Part shown: piece by piece, positions 1-5,296 of the stretch | How the letters are laid out: the number at the start of each line of letters is the position of its first letter | How positions within the stretch are numbered: the first letter of the stretch is position 1 | From: Treponema sp. | Lineage (GTDB): Bacteria; Spirochaetota; Spirochaetia; Treponematales; Treponemataceae | Direction of reading: 5' to 3' | DNA: 7,678 nucleotides | Assembly (NCBI GenBank): GCA_017453705.1 | Contig: JAFTEK010000084.1 | Location: 1-7,678, forward strand | The notes under the pieces: model-generated | Databases searched by the model: none | Told to the model about the DNA's origin: nothing | What the model saw: the letters and a program-made list of their open reading frames with translations, nothing else | Translations under genes and position numbers: made by a program

Positions 1-227
1 ACGCTGTCAGGATCGGTAATCAGCTTCTCCTCTAACTTATCGACATCTGTTTGCTGGCCATTAAGTTTTTCCACAGCATCGAGCAGGTAATTCTCAAAGG
101 AATCCTTTTTAGAGGAAACAGCCTCAGTTCCTTTCTTGGAAAAACCGTCTGTAATCCCAAGCGGCTTTGTGCCCAGATGGGCAGGATTTGTCCTGTTAAG
201 CTCCAGGCTTCCTATCGTCATTTCCAT
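1..227 (-). CDS. fliE: Flagellar hook-basal body protein FliE (partial, C-terminus outside window)
   Basis: FliE is the small periplasmic protein that joins the MS ring to the rod of the flagellar basal body. Only the first 75 codons are inside the window; the frame is open at the left edge. The visible part has the usual variable N-terminus, then FENYLLDAVEKLNGQQTDVD (about residues 44-63), which matches the conserved FliE pattern of a Phe followed by an amphipathic helix with a Q-x-x-A/D-D register. FliE is normally about 100-120 residues, so roughly a third is missing. The start at 227 is chosen because GGAGG (236-240) lies 8 nt upstream; a second ATG at 221 would be 14 nt away. The gene follows flgC after 14 nt, giving the order flgB-flgC-fliE typical of spirochetes and many other bacteria. 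fliF would be expected next, to the left. Confidence 0.93.
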   Translation of the reverse strand, partial: MEMTIGSLELNRTNPAHLGTKPLGITDGFSKKGTEAVSSKKDSFENYLLDAVEKLNGQQTDVDKLEEKLITDPDS

Positions 228-241
228 CTAGATTTCCTCCT

Positions 242-700
242 TTACTGGGCTATGTTCAAGGCCGCGGAAAACATATCCTTGCTGCCTTCTATCACAGAGC
301 TGTTTGCCTCGTAAGCCCTGTTCGCGCTTATCATGTCCACCATCTCATTGACGATGTTCACGTTAGGATACTCAACATAACCCTTGTTGGGCCCTGACTT
401 TATGGCATCAGGGTTGCTGGGGTCGTAGACCATGCGTCCCTGTGTCTCGTCCTTTATGATTTCGCGGACACGCACACCCTTGCCGGGGCCGTTGTCCAAG
501 TCAGCGTCCACAAAAGGAAAACGCCAGTTGGGGTGCTCGGATGCGACCGGCTCAAAAATCACAGTCTGCTTCCTGTACGGGCCGCCGTCCTGAGTCCTGG
601 TGGAGCTTGCATTGGCGATGTTGTTGCTTATTACGTCAGTCCTGAGCCTCTCCGCGCTCATTCCTGTGGCCGCTATGTTAATGCTGGTAAAAAGACCCAT
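242..700 (-). CDS. flgC: Flagellar proximal rod protein FlgC
   Basis: FlgC (152 aa here, a normal length) forms part of the proximal rod that passes through the periplasm. The N-terminal signature of rod and hook proteins is clear: LFTSINIAATGMSAERLRTD with SNNIANASSTRT (about residues 3-36). The C-terminus has the matching conserved helix, YPNVNIVNEMVDMISANRAY and then EANSSVIEGSKDMFSAALNI (about 111-150). The two ends form the coiled-coil D0 domain by which rod proteins pack together, and the middle is the variable domain. There is no signal peptide, as expected for a substrate of the flagellar type III export system. The start at 700 has GGAGG (709-713) 8 nt upstream. It lies 19 nt after flgB and 14 nt before fliE, so the three genes are surely one transcript. 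Confidence 0.97.
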   Translation of the reverse strand: MGLFTSINIAATGMSAERLRTDVISNNIANASSTRTQDGGPYRKQTVIFEPVASEHPNWRFPFVDADLDNGPGKGVRVREIIKDETQGRMVYDPSNPDAIKSGPNKGYVEYPNVNIVNEMVDMISANRAYEANSSVIEGSKDMFSAALNIAQ

Positions 701-719
701 CTTCTATTCCTCCACTCTA

Positions 720-1148
720 CTAACGAATTGACTTCATAGCCATGTCAACCTGCTTGAACTGGAAGCTTTCCAACCGGGTCAGCAGGGCATACTGCATCTG
801 GATTTGGACGAGGTTCATCGCCTCCTCCTCTGCGTCAACATTGTTACCGTTGGCCTTGGAAGTTGTTGTATAATCAGTGACACGGCGAGGCTCCACCTTC
901 CTCCAGTCCCTGGGCTGCTCGCTCTTGATATGCCTGGGGTCAGAAGTCTGCATCTGGAAAGAGTTATGTGCGTTGTCACGGGACTCAAAGGCCCGCTTCA
1001 GCTCGCTCTCAAAGTTGACGCTCTGCCTCTTGAAGTTCGGCACCTCGCTGAGGGCAATATTGTTTGCCGTCACCTGATAGCGCAGGCTCTGCACATCAAG
1101 CTCCCGCTGGAGCAAATTCACTGAATTTACAAAACTGTTCATTCCCAT
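720..1148 (-). CDS. flgB: Flagellar proximal rod protein FlgB
   Basis: FlgB (142 aa) is the proximal rod protein at the base of the flagellar rod. It shows the family's N-terminal helix and motif, NLLQRELDVQSLRYQVTANN followed by IALSEVPNFKRQSVNFESEL (about residues 11-50), and a C-terminal helix AMNLVQIQMQYALLTRLESF (about 110-129) that matches the D0 partner helix. It is the first gene of flgB-flgC-fliE. The start is uncertain: ATG at 1148 (MGMN) has no Shine-Dalgarno sequence. ATG at 1142 is an alternative with a GGGA too close to help. A flagellar-sigma-like -10 element ends only 7 nt before 1148, which suggests that this ATG is at or near the 5' end of a leaderless transcript. Gene identity is firm; only the start and its mode of translation are open. 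Confidence 0.96.
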   Translation of the reverse strand: MGMNSFVNSVNLLQRELDVQSLRYQVTANNIALSEVPNFKRQSVNFESELKRAFESRDNAHNSFQMQTSDPRHIKSEQPRDWRKVEPRRVTDYTTTSKANGNNVDAEEEAMNLVQIQMQYALLTRLESFQFKQVDMAMKSIR

Positions 1149-1163
1149 AATACAGTTATCGGC
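1149..1163 (-). promoter_or_regulatory. Putative flagellar sigma (sigma-28 type) -10 element for flgB operon
   Basis: The minus strand reads GCCGATAA at 1163-1156, an exact match to the -10 element of sigma-28/FliA promoters as known from enterobacteria, followed by 7 nt and the flgB ATG. A matching -35 (TAAA about 15 nt upstream) is absent: the bases there read TATT. TAAAG tracts occur nearby, but at wrong distances. A canonical start point would fall at or within a base or two of the ATG. The element is seen; promoter activity and the sigma factor are inferred. Confidence 0.5.
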
Positions 1164-1231
1164 ATTTACTTTAAGGAAAATAGAAGAACTTTAAAAACTA
1201 TCAGTAACAGCTGCAAAATCAAGCGAGCCTG

Positions 1232-1255
1232 TTTCAAAAGTCGGTTCTTTTGAAA
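1232..1255. repeat. Perfect 9-bp inverted repeat upstream of flgB
   Basis: TTTCAAAAG (1232-1240) and CTTTTGAAA (1247-1255) are perfect inverted copies around the 6-nt centre TCGGTT. The repeat lies about 85 nt upstream of the flgB start and downstream of the flaA terminator. Neither strand has a U-tract after it, so it is not an intrinsic terminator. It could be an operator or a transcript hairpin. Its centre plus flanks (1238-1246) is also complementary to 1345-1353. Confidence 0.5.
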
Positions 1256-1302
1256 ATGCCTTAAGCGTCTTTTGCAGGCAGCCCAGGCGATTCCCAAAAA
1301 GA

Positions 1303-1330
1303 AAAAGACCGCAGTTTCCTGCGGTCTTTT
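1303..1330 (-). terminator. Strong intrinsic terminator after the flaA pair
   Basis: AAAAGACCGCAG (1303-1314) and CTGCGGTCTTTT (1319-1330) form a perfect 12-bp stem. On the minus strand the loop is GAAA, a stable GNRA tetraloop, and the stem is followed by a T-rich tail (TCTTTTT). It lies about 70 nt beyond the downstream flaA stop and separates the flaA operon from the flgB operon. The stem is symmetrical and plus-strand T residues also follow, so it could work in both directions, but no plus-strand gene ends here. Confidence 0.92.
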
Positions 1331-1357
1331 AGTCACACAAAGGCAACCGACTTCAAC

Positions 1358-1411
1358 TAGCAGAAAGCTGTCAAACCGGCCTCTGCTAATCCAACTGGAT
1401 ACTACCAGTTG
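1358..1411 (-). repeat. Two consecutive 7-bp inverted repeats in the flaA 3' region, one around the stop codon
   Basis: CAACTGG (1392-1398) and CCAGTTG (1405-1411) are perfect inverted copies. The flaA stop codon TAG (1404-1402) lies in the 6-nt loop. Next, TAGCAGA (1358-1364) and TCTGCTA (1382-1388) form a second perfect stem with a 17-nt loop. With the terminator at 1303-1330, the mRNA end can therefore fold into three hairpins in a row. They may protect the 3' end of a highly expressed sheath-protein message from exonucleases. The pairing is visible in the sequence; the role is a guess. Confidence 0.45.
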
Positions 1412-2142
1412 TCCATCATGTCGTCCTCGTCCTTGTTCTCCATGTCATAGAGGTCAGTAACAGCCCTCAAGTCATCGAGATAGAGGTAATAGGATCCCTG
1501 AGCCTCCATCGGGGCGCAGTCAACGCGGAATCCGAGAATACGAAGTCCGGGCTTATCACCATGATAGACACTCTGCTGGACGATTCCATGCTGTCCATCG
1601 GGAGTCGGGGGGATGGCAACCGTAATCTTCTTCCAACCGGAGAAGTCAAGTCCGCCCATCCAGAGCTCAAAGTTGTTTCCGTTGTAATCCTGGACAAGGA
1701 GCCACAGCTGATGGCTCATGTTGCGTCCACAAGCCCAGACTGAGACAGTCTTGGTGACTCCCTCAATCGGAATCGGGCGAGCAGCCTTTACGAAGAAGGA
1801 ATTAACTCCGCGCTTGAAGAACTCCATCTTGACACCAAGGACATGGGTATCCTCCATCTCCTGATTACCAGTATCGTTCAAGGGATCCTTGGCATCGGGG
1901 CTGCCCTCGAAGAGGCGGCCTGTGATTACACCATAGTCCGGTGAAGCGTGGACATTCCAGAAACCCTCGCGCTCAAAGCGGTCAACGCTGACCTCACGAA
2001 GAGCCTCGCGGGTAGAATCATTTCCGATTGAAGAAGCATCAGGGTCGGAAATGCTGGTATTGCCATTCGCGCTGGGCTGTGCAAAAACAGCACCAGAGGT
2101 TACGATGGCTGCTGCCAAAAAAGCAAAATAAATCTTTTTCAT
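1402..2142 (-). CDS. flaA: Flagellar filament outer layer (sheath) protein FlaA, downstream paralogue
   Basis: FlaA proteins coat the FlaB core of the spirochete periplasmic flagellum. This 246-aa protein has a Sec signal peptide (MKKIYFAFLAAAIVTSGAVFA, likely cut after about residue 21), as expected because FlaA is exported by Sec and not by the flagellar apparatus. The mature part resembles the upstream paralogue: VLGVKMEFFKRGVNSFFV (about 101-118), VSVWACGRNMSHQLWLLVQD (about 133-152), FSGWKKITVAIP (about 167-178) and RILGFRVDCA (about 201-210). These make the jelly-roll-like FlaA fold in which a beta strand ends in a Gly-Trp pair. It differs in having two mature cysteines (138, 209) and a very acidic C-terminal tail, ENKDEDDMMDNW. 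The gene lies 39 nt after the upstream flaA with no terminator between, so they are co-transcribed. The SD is imperfect (AAGGCGG, 2152-2158, 9 nt spacing). Which numbered FlaA this is cannot be told without alignment. Confidence 0.9.
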   Translation of the reverse strand: MKKIYFAFLAAAIVTSGAVFAQPSANGNTSISDPDASSIGNDSTREALREVSVDRFEREGFWNVHASPDYGVITGRLFEGSPDAKDPLNDTGNQEMEDTHVLGVKMEFFKRGVNSFFVKAARPIPIEGVTKTVSVWACGRNMSHQLWLLVQDYNGNNFELWMGGLDFSGWKKITVAIPPTPDGQHGIVQQSVYHGDKPGLRILGFRVDCAPMEAQGSYYLYLDDLRAVTDLYDMENKDEDDMMDNW

Positions 2143-2181
2143 CTCTAATTACCGCCTTATATTTTATGTCCTTCCGTCGAT

Positions 2182-2907
2182 TTACTGTCCGTCAGTGCTA
2201 TTGGCCTTGGCATCGCCGAAGTCAGCGGCACGCAAGGTATAGCCGTCATAGATGTTGGCCAGCGTGTTGGTCGTATACTTGAGCTGGTCAAAGTAGATGA
2301 CGTAGTTGTCAACAGCCTCGTTTGCGGCAGAGCGAACCCTGAAGCCCACGAAGGTCAGGTTCGGGCGGCCGTTGCGAAGCTTGGAATGCTGCTTGATGTA
2401 TCCAGGAACGTTGACGACGATGTTCCTCCAGCCCTGGAAGAGCAGGCTGCCGCAGTCCAGGACGCGGACAACACCGTCTGAATCACGGACAAGGAGTTCG
2501 AGCGTGTAGTTATAGTTGGCTCCCCAAACCCAGAAGTCAATCTGGGTTACAGTTCCCACGAAGGGAATCTCATGAATGGCTCCGCTGGAATCCTTCGGGA
2601 AAACCTCGAACCAGTTGTCGCCCTTGCGGTCATACGCAACCTTCACACCGAGAACCTGAGCCGTAGGATCGCTGTCCTTGTGGTAAGGCATAAGGGAATT
2701 CGGCATTCCCTCGAAGGACTTAATGATGGGATATCCCTTCGAAATGAAACGGCTGGCCTGGACATCCCACGTCCACCCCATGTTATCCGGTGTATCGAAG
2801 TTATCGATAACGATTGTCTCTACGGCCCTCGTGCTTGGCTGAGCTACTGCTGGAAGGCAGAATGCAAGCGCGATGAGGCTTCCCAAAATGACTACGCCCT
2901 TTTTCAT
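2182..2907 (-). CDS. flaA: Flagellar filament outer layer (sheath) protein FlaA, upstream paralogue
   Basis: This 241-aa protein is the first structural gene of the flaA pair. It begins with a Sec signal peptide (about residues 1-22, ending LPAVA before Gln), then VIDNFDTPDNMGWTWDVQAS (about 33-52), VLGVKVAYDRKGDNWFEVFP (about 85-104), IDFWVWGANYNYTLELLVRD (about 123-142), FQGWRNIVVNVP (about 157-168) and FVGFRVRSA (about 186-194). These are the recurrent blocks of spirochete FlaA. It acts in the periplasm as the sheath around the FlaB filament core. The start at 2907 has a strong SD, AAGGAG (2914-2919), 6 nt upstream. A consensus sigma-70 promoter lies about 140 nt upstream, and the stop of a possible 44-codon ORF overlaps this start codon as ATGA, so translation may be coupled. 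Treponema genomes are known to carry tandem flaA-like genes; the placement right before flgB is the local feature. Confidence 0.94.
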   Translation of the reverse strand: MKKGVVILGSLIALAFCLPAVAQPSTRAVETIVIDNFDTPDNMGWTWDVQASRFISKGYPIIKSFEGMPNSLMPYHKDSDPTAQVLGVKVAYDRKGDNWFEVFPKDSSGAIHEIPFVGTVTQIDFWVWGANYNYTLELLVRDSDGVVRVLDCGSLLFQGWRNIVVNVPGYIKQHSKLRNGRPNLTFVGFRVRSAANEAVDNYVIYFDQLKYTTNTLANIYDGYTLRAADFGDAKANSTDGQ

Positions 2908-3038
2908 TCAAATCTCCTTGAAATCACTGTTCCCCCGTTTTTTAACTGGAAAACACCTTTGTTTGACTTATCGTCATGAAACTCAGATTTCCCCACCTTT
3001 TCCCCTTGCGGAAAACATCGGGCTATCAGAGCTATCAT
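2904..3038 (-). CDS. Possible 44-codon leaderless upstream ORF, coupled to flaA
   Basis: An ATG at 3038-3036 begins exactly 7 nt after the TATAAT of the flaA promoter, so the predicted transcript would start at or next to it. The frame stays open for 44 codons through the whole flaA leader and stops at TGA 2906-2904, overlapping the flaA ATG as ATGA. The predicted peptide starts MIALIARCFPQGEKVGK, is basic and hydrophilic after a short hydrophobic start, and resembles nothing I recognise. It lacks a Shine-Dalgarno sequence. Two readings are possible: a real small protein or regulatory uORF that feeds ribosomes into flaA, or a chance open frame. The promoter spacing and the ATGA overlap favour the first. 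flaA also has its own good SD within the 3' part of this ORF. Confidence 0.4.
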   Translation of the reverse strand: MIALIARCFPQGEKVGKSEFHDDKSNKGVFQLKNGGTVISRRFE

Positions 3039-3045
3039 ATCGCTT

Positions 3046-3074
3046 ATTATATTTCCATATTCGCACTTTGTCAA
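3046..3074 (-). promoter_or_regulatory. Consensus sigma-70 promoter for flaA operon
   Basis: The minus strand reads TTGACA (3074-3069), a 17-nt spacer (3068-3052), then TATAAT (3051-3046): both hexamers and the spacing are perfect. The predicted start is near 3039, giving a leader of about 130 nt before the flaA ATG. That FlaA is read by the housekeeping sigma factor and not the flagellar one is inferred from this match. A weaker sigma-28-like -10 (GACGATAA, 2975-2968) inside the leader has no -35. Confidence 0.88.
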
Positions 3075-3151
3075 ATGGTTTAGTCAAACTTTAGGCGTTC
3101 TTTTGATGTAAAAGTATCGTGCGCTGACAGGCAGCTCTATCGCGCGTCAAC

Positions 3152-3183
3152 GGACAAAGCAAAGGCTTCCCAGCATGGAATCC
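3152..3183 (-). terminator. Possible weak terminator after azlCD
   Basis: On the minus strand GGATTCC (3183-3177) and GGAAGCC (3170-3164) can pair with one internal mismatch around a 6-nt loop, followed by TTTGCTTTGT. A second hairpin, CCCTGT/ACAGGG (3182-3187 with 3196-3201), lies just before it and overlaps it by two bases, so the two compete at that edge. This is the only terminator-like element between the aromatic operon and the flaA promoter. The stem is short and the T-tract is broken, so the call is weak. Confidence 0.35.
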
Positions 3184-3229
3184 CTGTGCCAGCAGACAGG
3201 GCTGTCGTGTGTTCCCGGCAGGGAAACAG

Positions 3230-4384
3230 TCAAAGGAGCCGGGTCAGCACGATGAACACCGCCGTGGCACCGAATATCGTGAGCATGTAGTTTCCGGGTG
3301 CAAAATTCAGCAGGATTGTCACCGCTATTCCCGCCAGCTGGGGAATCCCAAAGGGAAAGGACAGCAAATCCATGCTCCTCAGGCTGTAGACTATCAAAAT
3401 CGCGATAACCATCGAGGGAATGTGCCTGGCGACAAACTGAACGACAGGAGGTGGATCCTTCCTGGAAAAGAGGGCGAAAGGGAAGAGACGCTCGCAGAAT
3501 ATCACCGCCCCGGAAATGAAAGAGGCGATGACCGCGACCGCCATCCCGGAGTTGCCGGATGACACTCCCTGCCCCGCTCCCCCGCCGGACAAGCTCATCA
3601 AGATTAAAAGAAGCACCAGGGCAAGGCTTGACAGTATAAAAAGAGCGAACACGGACAGCTGGCGCAGTCCCCCAGAGGCAAAATGCCTGCCCCTGGCCAG
3701 CAACAGGGCGTCTATGCCAAGTATTATAGCGACAAAGATAATGTTTGACGGAGAGAGAAAGGAGGCTCTGCACAGAACCACGGAAACAAGGCAGGAGAGA
3801 ATTCCCACCAGCAGCGGCAGGATGTCAGCCGAAGCCTTTATCTGCGATGTGAGAATAATCAGAAAAAGCGAGGTCAGGGCAAAGTCAACCCCGTTCAGAT
3901 AGTCAGAAAGCCCGTATGTGGCCAAAAAAGAACAGGCGAGCGCACCAAGAACACATCCCAATGTCCAGTAGATAAAGTCCAAAAGACCTATCCATCCCAT
4001 GAACGGCCCCGCGGGAACCCCAGGGGGAACATCCGTGGAGGTGAGGACGGCGTAAGTCTCGTCTGTCAGCGTGTATATGATGGGCAGCTTCCACAGCCCT
4101 GACCCCTTGGACTTGTCTATGAGCGACAGGCCGTAGACTATGTGGCGGATGTTCACAAAGAACTCCGTCAGCACAATCTCAAGCACTCCCGCCCCCGCGC
4201 CAAGGAGCCCGGCGGCAACGTACTGCCCCGCCCCGGAATACATGACCAGGCTCATGAAAAGCGACATCCACCAGGGATAGCCCGCCTGTACAATCATGAC
4301 ACCGAAAGGAATTCCAATCGCGATATAGCCAAAGAATATGGGAGTCGTTATCTTGCGGCACTGCCTGAGAATATATGCGCTCAT
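3230..4384 (-). CDS. azlCD: Fused AzlC-AzlD amino acid exporter
   Basis: AzlC and AzlD are normally two separate subunits of an inner-membrane exporter of branched-chain amino acids and analogues (BrnFE family). Here one 384-codon frame holds both. Residues about 1-232 are AzlC, with IAIGIPFGVM, YSGAGQYVAAGLL (49-61), NIRHIVYGLSL (78-88) and TDETYAVL (107-114). Residues about 281-384 are AzlD, with FCERLFPFALFSRKDPPP and RHIPSMVIAILIVYSL. The linker carries an extra hydrophobic helix (about 243-265) and a Gly/Ser-rich stretch (266-280), which could set the orientation of the second half. No SD lies close before the Met that begins the AzlD part (codon 281), so it is a true fusion. The gene follows tyrA by 18 nt, with AGGAG 8 nt before its start, and so belongs to the aromatic operon. 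Its substrate may be aromatic or branched-chain; the sequence cannot decide. Confidence 0.9.
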   Translation of the reverse strand: MSAYILRQCRKITTPIFFGYIAIGIPFGVMIVQAGYPWWMSLFMSLVMYSGAGQYVAAGLLGAGAGVLEIVLTEFFVNIRHIVYGLSLIDKSKGSGLWKLPIIYTLTDETYAVLTSTDVPPGVPAGPFMGWIGLLDFIYWTLGCVLGALACSFLATYGLSDYLNGVDFALTSLFLIILTSQIKASADILPLLVGILSCLVSVVLCRASFLSPSNIIFVAIILGIDALLLARGRHFASGGLRQLSVFALFILSSLALVLLLILMSLSGGGAGQGVSSGNSGMAVAVIASFISGAVIFCERLFPFALFSRKDPPPVVQFVARHIPSMVIAILIVYSLRSMDLLSFPFGIPQLAGIAVTILLNFAPGNYMLTIFGATAVFIVLTRLL

Positions 4385-4402
4385 CGACTTATCTCCTGAC
4401 CG

Positions 4403-5296
4403 CTAGCTTCTTATTGACCCCATCCTCATGCGGCGGCTCCTGGTGTCCTCAAGCATAGCCTTGAGCCCCTCGCTGTCGCTTCCGTCTATAAGATTACGGA
4501 ATTCCCCCATCCTGGCCATAAAGCGGTCTATATGCCCCACAAGTTTATCCTTGTTGGAAATAAACAGCTCAGTCCACAAGGGGGCGTTTATCATCGCTAT
4601 GCGGGTCAAATCCTCAAAGCTGCCGCCGCCGAATGCCGTTATCCCCTCGTCATCCGCGCTTTCCACCAATGCGGAGGCTATGACGTGGCAGAGCTGGGAA
4701 GTGAAGCCTATCTTGTAATCATGGGTGTCGCAGTCGGTCTCGGTTATGCGGGAAAAGCCCATGGCCGTCACCAGATCCCTCATCAGAACAAGGTTTTCTT
4801 CCTTATTGAAGGGCTGGGGCAGCAGGAGGTAGTTGTGCCTTATAAAGAACCTCGCGTCGGAGTTGGCATAGCCCTCCTTCTCGCCCCCCGCCATCGGGTG
4901 CCCTATGACAAAATCCACGTCGGGACGCAGAAGGGAAGGAAGCCTTTCCACAAAGATACCCTTGACCCCGCTTATGTCGGTCACTATCGCCCCCCCCTTG
5001 AAGGCATCCTTGTTAGCCTCAAGGAAGTCCAGTGTTGCATGGGGATACAGGCAGATGAACACGACATCACACTCCGGCAGCATATCGCGCACAGCATCGC
5101 TCGTGAAAGTCCTGTCAACGACCCCCTCGGCCAGGGCCTGCGAAAGGCATGCAGTGCTGCGGTTGCAGGCCAGCACACGCCCTTCCGCCCCGCTCATGGA
5201 AAGGATGTTCTCGCGTATCGCCTTGGCAAGGGAGCCGCCCATTATACCAAGCCCCACGATTCCGTAAGTCAGATTCTGCAGCCTGGGGCAGCTCAT
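4403..5296 (-). CDS. tyrA: Prephenate dehydrogenase TyrA
   Basis: TyrA oxidatively decarboxylates prephenate to 4-hydroxyphenylpyruvate, the committed step to tyrosine, with NAD(P)+. The 297-aa protein is a stand-alone dehydrogenase without chorismate mutase or ACT domain. The Rossmann loop is GLGIMGGS (residues 15-22). Further family motifs are TDISGVK (106-112), GHPMAGGEKEGY (132-143), HDYKIGFTSQLCHVIASAL (192-210) and GGGSFEDLTRIA (223-234). The start overlaps the aroF stop by 4 nt (ATGA, 5296-5293), which implies translational coupling; the nearby AGGA is only a modest SD. It sits between aroF and azlCD in one transcript. Lack of an ACT domain means that feedback control by tyrosine probably acts on AroF and on the predicted leader. 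NAD versus NADP preference was not assigned. Confidence 0.95.
   Translation of the reverse strand: MSCPRLQNLTYGIVGLGIMGGSLAKAIRENILSMSGAEGRVLACNRSTACLSQALAEGVVDRTFTSDAVRDMLPECDVVFICLYPHATLDFLEANKDAFKGGAIVTDISGVKGIFVERLPSLLRPDVDFVIGHPMAGGEKEGYANSDARFFIRHNYLLLPQPFNKEENLVLMRDLVTAMGFSRITETDCDTHDYKIGFTSQLCHVIASALVESADDEGITAFGGGSFEDLTRIAMINAPLWTELFISNKDKLVGHIDRFMARMGEFRNLIDGSDSEGLKAMLEDTRSRRMRMGSIRS

Noticed and set aside
2968..2975. GACGATAA in the flaA leader as a second, sigma-28-type promoter.
   Set aside because: It matches the -10 at 7 of 8 bases, but the -35 position reads GGGG and a consensus sigma-70 promoter exists upstream.
3147..3773. A 208-codon minus-strand frame overlapping the AzlD part of azlCD.
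   Set aside because: It is out of frame with a clear AzlD domain and has no membrane or family pattern of its own.
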